The notes: generated from the sequence alone by a model not told the origin. Shown: positions 28,105 to 37,786, numbered from the stretch's first letter. The stretch: 64,000 nt of DNA from Methanohalophilus profundi (GCF_004137855.1 NZ_QBKB01000002.1:941518-1005517); one strand, 5' to 3'. Made by a program: numbers and translations.

Positions 28105-28813
28105 TTAAAAATGGTAGTTGAAATATTCTATGTCTTTTTTATAAATTAATTCCACAATTTTTTTTGTTTCATTATTATAATATTTCCTATAATGTTTGTG
28201 TGAAGTTCTATTTTTTACAGGTAATTCACCCTTAACCCCAAGATAATGTTTTATTTTATCAAAATCCTCATCTAGATTTTCAAATTTGCCTACAAAATCA
28301 ACAATGATTTCATCTTTATCATTGGTAATCCACTCTACTTGAGGCTGACACTGACTAAATCCTTAACATTATATATTCCAATTGGGTCTATGCCATTTAG
28401 ATATATATATTCCACAAATTTTGTAAATGAATATTTTTTTACTCAGTTTTCCTGTTTTTAGGAAGTAAAAGTACAAAGAAACCAACCGATCCCAAGGATT
28501 TCTAACAAAAGCGAATTTGAATGATTTTGAAAAAAAAATCTGGAGATATGATGTGGTTTTCCAAAAGAGTTAATACATTCACATGACCAAAGGTTACTAT
28601 ACCACCATTATCAAATTTATGGAAATGTTGTGATTTTTTGATTTTGTGACATCCATGATTTGAAAGAACATCATATATACTGGTGCCAGCAGTTTTTGGT
28701 ATCCAGAAAAAGATAGCATCCTTTCCATTTTTATTATAAGTAACGTCCAACCTCTTCATAATTTTAATATATTTTTTGTTAACATGGGGAGATGCTATTA
28801 TTTTATCTACCAT
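28105..28813 (-). pseudogene. Sulfotransferase family 2-type protein, several frameshifts; may be fused to the upstream methyltransferase
   Basis: The first frame gives FFWIPKTAGTSIYDVLS, the 5'-phosphosulfate loop. Further on, other frames give FAFVRNPWDRLVSLYFYFLK (3'-phosphate region), FVEYIYLNGIDPIGIYNV, and VDFVGKFENLDEDFDKIKHY, in the right order to TAA at 28105. Three single-base shifts are needed: one too many A in the run 28530-28538, one too many T in 28434-28440, and one missing base near 28350-28356. All fit sequencing error or decay. Correcting the upstream T8 run (28850-28857) also joins it to the methyltransferase. Confidence 0.6.
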
Positions 28814-28832
28814 TTTATGAAGTAGACTGTCT

Positions 28833-29423
28833 TTAGATATATATTGATATTTTTTTTATTTGTAACGGAGCTTTTGATGATTCAAGTTCATTATTGAAAG
28901 TACCTATGTTATAATGGCGATAGTGTTTATTTTTTAGAGGAACGACGGTTGTGGGTACGGAAATTATAACTTTCCCTGATTTTTTTGTTTTGTTAGCTAA
29001 ATCATTTATAAAACTATCAACATCACAATCTGGCACGTGTTCTAATGTTTCAATACAAGTAACTACATCAAACACAGAATTTAAATTATTAACATCTTCG
29101 TTATAATATGTAAATTGGGGGTTGAATCCTTTTGCAAATTGTATTGCTCTGTAGGAGAGATCACAACCTACCTTTTCAATATCATCACTTAATTCGCTTA
29201 TAAATCTTCCATCACCACATCCTACATCCAAAACAGAAGTGGGATTTGATTTTTCAACCATTTCTTTTATGTGATATATATAACAAAGATATCCAAAAGC
29301 TGGTGAATCTAATCGATGTCTGAGAGGGTAACAATTTTCATCTAAAGCAGATATATGATGATATGGAAATGTATATTGATTATCTTGAACTTTAAATTTG
29401 TTTTTTTGATCCATTACATACAA
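28833..29423 (-). CDS. SAM-dependent methyltransferase of the glycan cluster
   Basis: The visible 196 residues contain a complete class I core: VLDVGCGDGRFISELS (motif I, about residues 65-80), VGCDLSYRAI, NEDVNNLNSVFDVVTCIETL and SGKVIISVPT. Start is ATG near 29423. The frame stops after ISIYI at 28833. If one base is removed from the T8 run at 28850-28857, the reading continues YQYISKDSLLHKMVDK into the sulfotransferase without a stop. The protein probably methylates a sugar or a lipid-linked intermediate; the fusion is a separate hypothesis. Confidence 0.8.
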   Translation of the reverse strand: MYVMDQKNKFKVQDNQYTFPYHHISALDENCYPLRHRLDSPAFGYLCYIYHIKEMVEKSNPTSVLDVGCGDGRFISELSDDIEKVGCDLSYRAIQFAKGFNPQFTYYNEDVNNLNSVFDVVTCIETLEHVPDCDVDSFINDLANKTKKSGKVIISVPTTVVPLKNKHYRHYNIGTFNNELESSKAPLQIKKISIYI

Positions 29424-29569
29424 CTCCTATTTCTCCCAAACTTAACCTAATATAGAGCATTTTATCACTGTAGTAGATGTTCCGTTAAAAAACAATAATA
29501 TGATTATATAAAAGAATCGCTAATTTTGAAAACGATAATTTCTTCACTATTTCCAACAATCTGTTAATT

Positions 29570-31012
29570 TCAGTACACGAATGTTTTGAAAAAATCGATT
29601 TCTTTCCTGCTAAATCCTTTCAATAATATCAAAGTCACAAAGTAGAACACTACACAAACACCTATTGACAGAAGGGTAATAACTACACCATCAGGGTTCC
29701 ATAGTAAAATGATCCCTGACATCAAGACAGAAGCAAATACACTTTTCAATATAAAAAAGAAGTCTATCTCAAATTGCAAATATCTCAGAGAATATTGAAC
29801 TATGAATCCCAGAGCAATTGCGAAGGACAGGAGAGTTGTCATTGCAGCTGCAATGATTCCAATATAAGGAATTAGTAGTATGTTCAAACCCAGGTTCAGT
29901 GCTGCTGCAATTACCCAGATCGTACCAATAACCTTTGTCTTCTTCACAAGCATAGCGACCTTTTCAAAGACAGAAAATATACCGAAAAGCAGTGCGCCCA
30001 GTGCCACAAAAGGCGTGATAATATAACCCTGCTCCGCTATTTCTGGTGTTGAGAGGATCTCCAGCAATTGTCTTGAAAGAAGGGATAATCCGAATGCTGC
30101 AGGGATGGCAATGGCCAGGAAATATTTCAGTGAATAACTCAGATACCTTTTGACCTCCTCCAGATTATTCCCATCGTAATGTTTTGAAAGGATCATCGGC
30201 AACATGAAATTGAGAGGTGCCACAAACATTTGCAGGATACTACCCAAAGTGTAACCCGGCGAATAGTAACCAACGGCCGAAGTACCCAGAAAACCACTTA
30301 TCACATAACGGTCACTGGAGTTTAAAATCCATCTTGACATGGTGCTGGATTCTGTAGGTATGCCGTAAGATAGGTGCTCTTTAAGGCCTTTGAATTCAGG
30401 CAGTTTCAACCCAAGGTTAGGCATTATGAGAAGCAGAGTGATTAATACCATGATAGCAGAGTTCAAAAGCAACCCTTTAGCTGCTCCCATTATTCCCTCA
30501 CCCTGCAATACAAAAAAGGCAACTAGCAACACAAGGAGAATATTCGTGGTTGCAGTCAGCATGGAATGCTTCTTAATCTGCTGGGTGGCCCTGAAATAAT
30601 TTAAAAGAAACTTCTGTAAAGTCTTAAAGAACACAACCAGAGAAAGTATCTCAACAATCATTACATTACCACCAAAGAGCAGACCTGCGACCTGCTCGGA
30701 CATAATGTATATCATAAGGGAAGCAAACAACCCTGTTAAAGTTATGATGGATAAGAAAGAATAAAACATGTCCTGTAACTTATCTCTGCCTTTAACAGAA
30801 GGCATGAACCTCACCATAGATTCGGACAAACCAAGGCTCATAAGAGCAGGAATTATTCCTATAGTAACCATGATCTGTGCCCATATACCGTAATCTCCAA
30901 CAGACATATTCTTTGTAAGGATTGGCAGCAGTATAACTCCCTGGAATCGATTTACAAATTTTGTCAACCCTACCAATCCCATCCTCTGGGCAAAAAGTTT
31001 GTATTCTTTCAT
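29570..31012 (-). CDS. Wzx-type polysaccharide flippase
   Basis: A 480-residue polytopic membrane protein of the MOP superfamily, with about 14 hydrophobic helices. It starts MKEYKLFAQRMGLVGLTKF and contains the typical NMSVGDYGIWAQI and IMSEQVAGLLFGG segments. It would flip a lipid-linked oligosaccharide to the outer membrane face, where AglB or another enzyme could use it. It sits between the AT-rich sulfotransferase group and the sulfate transporter genes. Confidence 0.9.
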   Translation of the reverse strand: MKEYKLFAQRMGLVGLTKFVNRFQGVILLPILTKNMSVGDYGIWAQIMVTIGIIPALMSLGLSESMVRFMPSVKGRDKLQDMFYSFLSIITLTGLFASLMIYIMSEQVAGLLFGGNVMIVEILSLVVFFKTLQKFLLNYFRATQQIKKHSMLTATTNILLVLLVAFFVLQGEGIMGAAKGLLLNSAIMVLITLLLIMPNLGLKLPEFKGLKEHLSYGIPTESSTMSRWILNSSDRYVISGFLGTSAVGYYSPGYTLGSILQMFVAPLNFMLPMILSKHYDGNNLEEVKRYLSYSLKYFLAIAIPAAFGLSLLSRQLLEILSTPEIAEQGYIITPFVALGALLFGIFSVFEKVAMLVKKTKVIGTIWVIAAALNLGLNILLIPYIGIIAAAMTTLLSFAIALGFIVQYSLRYLQFEIDFFFILKSVFASVLMSGIILLWNPDGVVITLLSIGVCVVFYFVTLILLKGFSRKEIDFFKTFVY

Positions 31013-31143
31013 TGTTGGACCAAATTAATTAGAATAACACTTAGACAGAATAATAGAGACTCAGGATTTAAAGGGAATTGAAATATTAAAGTAAAAACTT
31101 TGTGGTTTCAAGTTATTAAAAAATAGAATTGTTCGGCAAAATG

Positions 31144-31590
31144 TCACTCAAATGAATAAACTTCTGCGTCTATTTTCTTTTCGATATCATTCACAATGGA
31201 ACTGGAAGCAACCATCACAACATCAGCACCATACATCCCCGCAGCCTCAATCACCTGCTCCACAAAATCACCCTTCACCTTCACCGTCTCAAACTCAATC
31301 CCACGCTTTCCAGCCTCTTCTTCCACCCTGCTAAGCCTCTGGGCAATCAATTCATCCCTGTCTCTCTTGATATCAGCCGCCAGTTTCTCCACCACAGCCC
31401 TGCCCATGAAACCCTGGTCCTTTGTAACTCTGGCAACCTTTTCAGCCATATTCTTGTCGCGCACATTCAGTATGATAAGTCTGGCATTCTGCTCTTCTGC
31501 CATGTCAAGGGCTGCTTTTGCCAGATTGCGGTGGATCGAGGTTGCCGAAAAGGCCACAAGCACTGTATTGATCTCTGCCATATCATTCAT
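31144..31590 (-). CDS. Universal stress protein (UspA family)
   Basis: A 148-residue UspA fold protein: INTVLVAFSATSIHRNLAKA at the N-terminus, RLIILNVRDK, and a C-terminal ADVVMVASSSIVNDIEKKID. The usual ATP-binding G-x2-G-x9-G(S/T) motif is not fully preserved (VASSSIVND instead). It directly follows the DASS transporter gene with 12 bases between them, so it may tune or accompany the transporter, as Usp proteins often do in archaeal transporter operons. Confidence 0.85.
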   Translation of the reverse strand: MNDMAEINTVLVAFSATSIHRNLAKAALDMAEEQNARLIILNVRDKNMAEKVARVTKDQGFMGRAVVEKLAADIKRDRDELIAQRLSRVEEEAGKRGIEFETVKVKGDFVEQVIEAAGMYGADVVMVASSSIVNDIEKKIDAEVYSFE

Positions 31591-31602
31591 CCTATAAAGA
31601 AA

Positions 31603-32994
31603 TCATGTTATATTAATTCCTACCAATGGCCAGTAGACAAGCGCCATTATTATGAAAACTATCCAGGCAGTGAAATTGAGGATCAGGCCGGGCAGGATTA
31701 CTTCCTTTATCTCATAATAGCCGGACGAATACGCAATGGCATTGGGAGGTGTTCCCATGGGCAGGATGAAAGCCAGGCCTGCGGGGATTGCTATCATGTA
31801 GACCATGGCGATGGGATTGATGCCCAGTACATCGCCTATACTGAAACCGATGGGCAGCAGAATTGCAACTGCAGCCGAATTACTTATTCCTTCTGTCAGG
31901 AAGATTGATACCAGACTGACAATAATCAACAAAAGCAGGGGTGTCATGTAACCATTAGCCAGCACCAGATTGGAGATCCAGAGTGCAGCCCCTGTTTTTG
32001 CCAGGGCTGAGCCCATTGCAATGGCCCCGCCATACATCAGGATTATTCCCCAGTTCACATTGGATTCCACATCATCCCAGGACAGGATGTCCAGCAAGAA
32101 AAGGGCAACTGCAGCCAGTATAGCTATTACAGCCAGCCCCATATCTGTACCGAAAAAGATCCAGGCAAGAATTGTCAGAGTAATAATGAGAGCTGTCCTC
32201 TTCTCTATGATACTCATCTGGCCTATATTATCAAGTTCCCTGCCAAGCACATCCTTTGCAGCCTTCACATCCTTCACATCCACACGGAAAAAAAGGTTCA
32301 GAACCACAAAACCTGCTGCCAGCATCACAAAAACAATGGGAATTGCTGCCACACACCATTCAAAAAAAGAAATGCTCATCCCGGCACTTTCTTCCAGCAG
32401 CCCGATAGCAAGAGGGTTGCGTGCCCCTCCAAGCAGCGTTCCCACACCGCCTATGATCGTACCCCAGGCCATCGACAGGAAAAGCAGGATACCGTATTCA
32501 CTGTTTAAGGGTTCCAGCTCCAGACTGTCTGCAATGGACCCTACCACAGGAAACATGATCGCAGCCACCGCGTGTTCCGGCATGATGAAGGAAAGAAGGG
32601 CGGATGTACACATGATGCTGCAGAGCAGCCTGCGCGGAGTCCTGTCGAACCTGCCAAGCATCAAAAGAGCTACCCTTTTACTCAGACCGGTCTTCATCAT
32701 GGCCGCTGCCAGTATAAAGGCACCCAGAATAAAAAAGACTGCCTTGTTGCCGAACAGGGCAAAGGCAGCCTTACTGCTCATCACATTCAGAAGGGGCAGG
32801 AGGACGATTACAAAAAGACCGGTCACAGACAGAGGGAGGGCATTGGTAGTCCAGAGAATTATGGCAAGAAGAAAGATACCCAGCGCATTCTTTGCCTCCG
32901 GGGATAGACCATCAGGAGAGGGTAACAGGAATATGCCAATCAGCACGATCAAACTGAATAATACTACCGCATGATTGGTGCCACCATTTCCCAT
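31603..32994 (-). CDS. DASS/SLC13-family anion transporter
   Basis: The 463-residue protein has about 11-12 membrane helices and the family signature stretches NALPLSVTGLFVIVLLPLL, FALFGNKAVFFILGAF and GFSIGDVLGINPIAMVYMIA. DASS transporters import sulfate or dicarboxylates with sodium. It is divergent from the sulfate-activation genes cysQCDN, which makes sulfate the more likely substrate, but sequence alone does not decide. The uspA gene follows it in the same operon. Confidence 0.85.
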   Translation of the reverse strand: MGNGGTNHAVVLFSLIVLIGIFLLPSPDGLSPEAKNALGIFLLAIILWTTNALPLSVTGLFVIVLLPLLNVMSSKAAFALFGNKAVFFILGAFILAAAMMKTGLSKRVALLMLGRFDRTPRRLLCSIMCTSALLSFIMPEHAVAAIMFPVVGSIADSLELEPLNSEYGILLFLSMAWGTIIGGVGTLLGGARNPLAIGLLEESAGMSISFFEWCVAAIPIVFVMLAAGFVVLNLFFRVDVKDVKAAKDVLGRELDNIGQMSIIEKRTALIITLTILAWIFFGTDMGLAVIAILAAVALFLLDILSWDDVESNVNWGIILMYGGAIAMGSALAKTGAALWISNLVLANGYMTPLLLLIIVSLVSIFLTEGISNSAAVAILLPIGFSIGDVLGINPIAMVYMIAIPAGLAFILPMGTPPNAIAYSSGYYEIKEVILPGLILNFTAWIVFIIMALVYWPLVGINIT

Positions 32995-33079
32995 TGATTT
33001 TGTACCTCTGGTTTACTTAATTTCTTCAATTTAATCAAATTAGCAGTAAATTGGATTGCAATGTCACAAAGGATAATTT

Positions 33080-33154
33080 TATAATATTTAAAATAAGTGT
33101 TCATTCATATTTAATCAATTCATTACAGAACGACTGCTTCAGGATTATTTAACA
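33080..33154 (+). promoter_or_regulatory. Promoter region of the cysQ-cysC-cysD-cysN genes
   Basis: A TATA-like element (TTTATAATATTTAAAATAAG, about 33078-33098) lies 55-75 bases before the cysQ start at 33155, between the divergent DASS and cysQ genes. The ribosome site is weak (AGGATT). Confidence 0.4.
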
Positions 33155-33957
33155 ATGAATAAAGAAACTATTCCCAAAATGCTGGAAGAATTAATTGAAA
33201 TATCCAGGGATGCCGGTAACATCATTTTGAACTACTATGATAACCCGGAACAATCCATCCAGATAAAGGAAGATGAATCACCCCTCACAAAGGCAGATAC
33301 AGAATCCAATGAATATATCTGTGGAAAACTCAAGGAATTGTATAACATCCCTATAATCTCAGAAGAATGTTATGATGCATATGATATAAGAAAGGATTAT
33401 TCTGAGTTTTTCCTTGTTGACCCCCTGGATGGAACAAAGGAATTTATCGAGCGCAACGGCGAATTCACAGTAAATATTGCATACGTGAAAAACAAAAGAC
33501 CTGTAATGGGAGTCATCTATGTGCCGGCATCCGGAACTACATTTTTTGCAGCCGAAAACTTCGGCTCCTATGTGGAAGACAGGAATGGAACAAAGAAACT
33601 ACCCTTAAATGAACTACCTAAAGGAGAACTTCGGCTACCGGCAGCAGAAAGCATAGTACAGGTCTTGATGCAGAGTTTGCCCGGATGAACAATATCCGGG
33701 AAACGGTTCCTGCAGGATCTTCGCTTAAGTTCTGCAAAGTGGCCATGGGACATGCTCACTTATATCCAAGATTCCAGGGTTCAATGGAATGGGATATCGC
33801 CGCGGGCCATATTGTTGCAAAGGAAGCCGGATGCAGATTAGTAGACCTTAAAACTATGGAAGAGCCTGAATACAACAAGGAATCATTACTAAATAATTAT
33901 TTTATAGTACTTGCCAAAGGGTTAGATATTTCTTCAATAAAGATACCTGAAATATAA
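33155..33957 (+). CDS. cysQ: 3'(2'),5'-bisphosphate nucleotidase (CysQ), one frameshift
   Basis: CysQ removes the 3'-phosphate of PAP, the by-product of every PAPS-dependent sulfotransfer, and so prevents inhibition of the sulfotransferases. The inositol-phosphatase fold is seen in the metal motifs ISEEC and DPLDGTKEFIERNGEF in the first frame and WDIAAGHIVAKEAGCR in the second. The frame breaks at about 33633; one extra base there gives an uninterrupted TGSRKHSTGLDAEFARMNNI. It is the first gene of the cysQCDN operon. Confidence 0.88.
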
Positions 33958-33968
33958 GGAGGATACCT

Positions 33969-34499
33969 ATGCCAGAGGAAGGATTTACAGTATGGTTTAC
34001 GGGATGGTCGGGCGCAGGTAAAACTACGATTGCGATTGCCCTTGAAGAAGAGTTGAATAAAAGGAATATCGGGCCCGTACAGAGACTTGATGGGGACATT
34101 ATCCGAAGTGATCTTTGCAGTGATCTGGGTTTTTCAAAAGAAGACAGGAATGAAAATATCAAAAGGGCGACATTTGTTGCTGAATTGCTGTCAAAAAATG
34201 GTGTCGCAACTCTTGTATCATTCATTTCCCCCTATATATCTCTACGAGAACGTGCAAGACATAAATGCCACAATTTCATTGAAGTTTACGTTAAATGTGA
34301 CAGGGACACCCTGATCAACCGGGATGTCAAAGGTCTTTATAAACAGGCAATTGAAGGCGAAATCAAGGAATTCACTGGCATCACTGACCCCTACGAAGAG
34401 CCTGAAAATCCGGAGATCGTCCTCAATACGGCAGAAGAGGATATCTCTGAATCTGTAGGGAAAGTTATTGAATATCTGGAAGAAAAAGGGCATATCTGA
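33969..34499 (+). CDS. cysC: Adenylylsulfate (APS) kinase
   Basis: CysC phosphorylates APS to PAPS, the sulfate donor. The 176-residue enzyme has the P-loop GWSGAGKTTIAIALE at about residues 13-27, RLDGDIIRSDLCSDLGF and FISPYISLRERARH. The C-terminal segment (YKQAIEGEIKEFTGITDPYE) matches the lid loop of the family. It starts 11 bases after cysQ with an AAGGAGG ribosome site and is followed closely by cysD. Confidence 0.95.
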   Translation: MPEEGFTVWFTGWSGAGKTTIAIALEEELNKRNIGPVQRLDGDIIRSDLCSDLGFSKEDRNENIKRATFVAELLSKNGVATLVSFISPYISLRERARHKCHNFIEVYVKCDRDTLINRDVKGLYKQAIEGEIKEFTGITDPYEEPENPEIVLNTAEEDISESVGKVIEYLEEKGHI

Positions 34500-34508
34500 G
34501 GACATCTC

Positions 34509-35417
34509 ATGGAAGAAAAGGAAGAATCCTACCACCTCTCAAACTTGAAGACACTTGAAGCCGAAAGTATAGGAATAATCAGGGAAGTTGCTGCAGAATT
34601 TGAAAATCCGGTGATGCTATATTCTGTTGGCAAAGATTCATCGGTGATGGCTCATCTGGCAATCAAGGCTTTTTATCCGGAAAAAGTACCTTTCCCTTTG
34701 CTACATATTGATACCAGCTACAAATTCCCGGAAATGTATGAATTCAGGGACTATTACACAAAAAAGCATGACCTGGACCTGAAAGTCCACAGGAATGAAG
34801 AAGCTCTGTCAAAAGGGATAAATCCTCTTTCTGCGGGAACAGTCAAATGTTGCGCCGAACTGAAAACAAAGGCCCTGCTGGATGCATTGAAAGAAGGCGG
34901 CTATGATGCTGCATTCGGGGGGGCCAGAAGGGATGAAGAAAAATCCCGGGCAAAAGAGAGGGTTTTTTCATTCCGTGACAAACATGGCCAATGGGACCCA
35001 AAGAATCAGAAACCGGAGTTATGGAATATTTTTAATTCAAGGATCGATCCGGGTGAATCCATAAGGGTATTCCCCCTTTCAAACTGGACCGAACTGGATA
35101 TCTGGACATACATATACCATGAAAATATCGAGGTCGTACCCCTTTACTTTGCAAAAAAGAGACCGGTTATCGAGAAGAACGACCAGCTCATCCCGGTTTA
35201 TACGGATGAAAATCCGGAAGAGACAAAGGAAGTAATGTGTCGCTTCAGGACCCTTGGATGCCATTACTGCACAGGTGCGGTAAGATCTGAGGCAGACACC
35301 ATGCCAAAAATTATTGAAGAAATGATGGTTGCACGCCATTCCGAGCGGATAACACGGGTCATTGATCATGATCAGGACAGTTCAATGGAGCAGAAAAAAA
35401 TGGAGGGGTATTTCTGA
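34509..35417 (+). CDS. cysD: Sulfate adenylyltransferase subunit 2
   Basis: CysD is the catalytic subunit that makes APS from ATP and sulfate together with the GTPase CysN. The 302-residue protein belongs to the PAPS-reductase/ATP pyrophosphatase fold with the [14 protein letters not shown] loop at about residues 40-53 and the [15 protein letters not shown] segment. [18 protein letters not shown] near the C-terminus is diagnostic for CysD. Ten bases separate it from cysC. Confidence 0.96.
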   Translation: MEEKEESYHLSNLKTLEAESIGIIREVAAEFENPVMLYSVGKDSSVMAHLAIKAFYPEKVPFPLLHIDTSYKFPEMYEFRDYYTKKHDLDLKVHRNEEALSKGINPLSAGTVKCCAELKTKALLDALKEGGYDAAFGGARRDEEKSRAKERVFSFRDKHGQWDPKNQKPELWNIFNSRIDPGESIRVFPLSNWTELDIWTYIYHENIEVVPLYFAKKRPVIEKNDQLIPVYTDENPEETKEVMCRFRTLGCHYCTGAVRSEADTMPKIIEEMMVARHSERITRVIDHDQDSSMEQKKMEGYF

Positions 35418-36964
35418 AGACTCCTGAAGCCTTGATCGAAGACAGTCAAAATATCGAACTGTTACGAATTACCACTGCAGGAAGCGTGGATGATGGAAAA
35501 TCCACTCTTATCGGACGCCTGCTGTATGATTCAAAATCAATATTTGAGGACCAGTTAAGTTCGATCAGGGATTACTCAAAGACCAACCGTAATCAGGAAA
35601 TCGATTATTCACTGATCACCGATGGCCTGAAATCCGAGAGAGAGCAGGGAATTACAATTGATGTTGCCTATCGCTTCTACTCAACTCCCAAGAGACGTTT
35701 TATAATAGCAGATACGCCGGGGCATGAGCAATATACAAGAAACATGGCCACCGGAGCATCAAATGCCTCCCTTGCCCTGATTCTTATTGATGCCAAAAAG
35801 GGCATTGTGACACAGACCAGAAGACACACATTTATTTCTTCCCTGCTGGGTATCCGCCATTTTGTGGTAGCCATTAATAAAATGGATCTTGTTGATTATT
35901 CAGAAGAGGTTTTCGAACAAATAGTTGAAGAATATAAAGCATTCGCTGAAAAACTGTCTGTCGAATCTATCTCTTTTATTCCCCTCAGTGCCCTGAAAGG
36001 TGACAATGTCATTGAACGTAGCACCAATATGCCCTGGTATCAGGGATCCCCTCTTCTTGATTATCTGGAAAATGTGAATGTAGCCGGCGGACGTAACTTG
36101 ATCGATTTCAGGTTCCCGGTCCAGTATGTCAACTGGAGTGGAAACGAATTCAGGGGATATTGCGGCACAATATCATCCGGAGTAATTCGTAAAGGCGAAC
36201 GTGTAATCGCCCTGCCCTCCGGAAGAACCAGTAAAATATCAAGAATTGTTACCTATGACGGAGACCTGGATTATGCCTTTGCCCCCATGGCAGTAACCCT
36301 CTGTATTGAGGATGACATAGACATCAGTCGTGGAGACCTGATTTCAAGGGAAAATAACCTGCCTGCCATCACGGGAAATATCGAAGCGAATGTTGTATGG
36401 ATGGATACAGAATCCATGCAAACCGGCAAAGATTATTTAATCAAGCATACCACCAAAACCGTAAAGGGCAGTTTTTCAGAAGTACGCTATAAATTCGATC
36501 TCGAAAAGATCCATAGAATACCTGCCGAATTCCTGAGCGTAAATGATATCGGGAAGGTGAAGATTGAACTTAAAAAGCCCCTTTACGCAGATCTTTATTC
36601 CAAAAACCGACTTACAGGTTCGTTCATTGTTATCGATCCACATACCAACCAGACAGTTGCCGCCGGCATGATATCCAAATACAAGCAGGTCTCTCCAGAT
36701 AAGGCATGTGAATCTGTAAAATCCAAAGTTATCAGATATCCCGGAGACAAAAAGGAAAAGGCAAAATCGGATTATGACCGTCTTTCCATGCAGGGCACCC
36801 AGTGCATCTATGTGGATGACGAAATTCTCCAAAAAGGCCTTTGCAGGGGAATTGCGGTCGATACCGATGAATATTCCAGGATTATAGAGGGTTTGTGCAA
36901 TATTGCTACAGAATCAGGAGTATCTGTGGTGTTGTGTACAGAGAATGAAGTTTCATTGGAATGA
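35414..36964 (+). CDS. cysN: Sulfate adenylyltransferase subunit 1 (GTPase)
   Basis: CysN is an EF-Tu-like GTPase that drives APS formation by CysD. It has [18 protein letters not shown] (G1), [19 protein letters not shown] (G3) and INKMDLVDY (G4). The C-terminal domains are of the EF-Tu type. The start is unclear. TTG at 35432 gives 510 residues, but GGAGGGG at 35402-35408 lies five bases before a CTG at 35414 in the same frame, which would be an unusual start. The coordinates given use the CTG. It overlaps the cysD stop by four bases in that case. Confidence 0.93.
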   Translation: MKTPEALIEDSQNIELLRITTAGSVDDGKSTLIGRLLYDSKSIFEDQLSSIRDYSKTNRNQEIDYSLITDGLKSEREQGITIDVAYRFYSTPKRRFIIADTPGHEQYTRNMATGASNASLALILIDAKKGIVTQTRRHTFISSLLGIRHFVVAINKMDLVDYSEEVFEQIVEEYKAFAEKLSVESISFIPLSALKGDNVIERSTNMPWYQGSPLLDYLENVNVAGGRNLIDFRFPVQYVNWSGNEFRGYCGTISSGVIRKGERVIALPSGRTSKISRIVTYDGDLDYAFAPMAVTLCIEDDIDISRGDLISRENNLPAITGNIEANVVWMDTESMQTGKDYLIKHTTKTVKGSFSEVRYKFDLEKIHRIPAEFLSVNDIGKVKIELKKPLYADLYSKNRLTGSFIVIDPHTNQTVAAGMISKYKQVSPDKACESVKSKVIRYPGDKKEKAKSDYDRLSMQGTQCIYVDDEILQKGLCRGIAVDTDEYSRIIEGLCNIATESGVSVVLCTENEVSLE

Positions 36965-37013
36965 AAGGTAGAGGATGGAATATTTTTCATACCATCCTTT
37001 AGATAACTTCATT

Positions 37014-37280
37014 TCACTTCATGCCCGTTCTTATCTCCCCTACCAATCCCCTTACACAAACCCTGCATCGATAAAAGCATCCGGCTCCACCACATTCCTG
37101 CCATCCACGATAACAGGATGTGTCTGTCCGGACAACTCCTGCAACTGCCGGGGCTCCAGAGAATAATACTGCCTGTGGCCTGCAAAGATCACCACAGCAT
37201 CCACACCGTCCAGCACTCAGCCGGCGTATTCCGGGCGTCATCTGAATCATTGAGGAAAAGCCGATCCGGTATGGCTGCAT
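37014..37280 (-). pseudogene. Relic of a nucleotide-sugar dehydrogenase 3' end (copy 1)
   Basis: In one frame the minus strand reads VDAVVIFAGHRQYYSLEP, then HPVIVDGRNVVEPDAFIDAG, which is the C-terminal UDP-binding part of UDP-glucose / UDP-ManNAc dehydrogenases. The frame breaks after FV with a TAA, so the end (YKGIGRG in the second copy) is destroyed. About 172 bases are shared with a second relic at 38120-38320. No complete dehydrogenase gene is in the window. Confidence 0.7.
37021..37192. repeat. Direct repeat, copy 1 (nucleotide-sugar dehydrogenase 3' end)
   Basis: It begins ATGCCCGTTCTTATC on the plus strand and pairs with 38135-38308, with about 90% identity by eye and two small indels. 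The two copies lie in the same orientation and flank the DUF3368/UPF0175 gene pair. Confidence 0.75.
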
Positions 37281-37288
37281 TAATAATG

Positions 37289-37786
37289 TTATTCCTCTGT
37301 ATATTGTAAAACCCGATTATACAATTTATCGTCAATCCAGAATCCTGTCTCGTTACGAAGTTTATCTAATTCATCCTGAAGAGACATAATTCTGCCTTCA
37401 GACTTCGCACGCATCAAAATACCAATAATTCCGGTTATCCGCAATCCATACAGGTTCGCTACTCTTCTTGCCTCGGACTCATCCAGAAAAACTACATCAG
37501 GTTGCTGCTCAATAGCCAGCGCAATAGTTTCAGCCTCTCCGGCATGTAATTCCCGCTAAAGCAATCGAACCACAGGCTCGTTTGCAGGTGCCATAATCTT
37601 CACCCAACCCAAACTGTGGGCTTTCCTCACCTCAAGAGCACCGGATCTGCCATGGCCCTCCTCAACAACCTCCTTCCACACACCAGGCGTAATGAGAATC
37701 CTGTCATAAAATTCTTTCAATAACTCCAGGCGACCAATCCCTGTAGAATGAATCAAAGTGGAGGAATCACTGATGGCTTCGGACAT
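37289..37786 (-). CDS. DUF3368 PIN-like toxin with in-frame TAG
   Basis: From ATG 37786 (MSEAISDSSTLIHSTGIGRL) the frame reads 76 residues to an in-frame TAG at 37556-37558 and then continues 88 more residues without any stop, to TAA at 37289. The second half (RELHAGEAETIALAIEQQ, VVFLDESEARRVANLYG, LRITGIIGILMRAKSEG) is typical DUF3368/VapC-like sequence with its acidic residues. The TAG occupies one residue in an alignment by eye (VRLL-x-REL). Either pyrrolysine/readthrough gives a 165-residue protein, or the toxin is truncated. The gene overlaps the UPF0175 antitoxin by 20 bases. Confidence 0.75.

Noticed and set aside
31970-32974. 334-codon plus-strand frame opposite the DASS transporter gene
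   Set aside because: The composition (Ser, Arg, Ile, Thr-rich) is typical of an antisense frame of a membrane protein; there is no ribosome site or family match.
33568-33759. Short minus-strand frame within cysQ
   Set aside because: It overlaps the conserved CysQ coding sequence and has no support.
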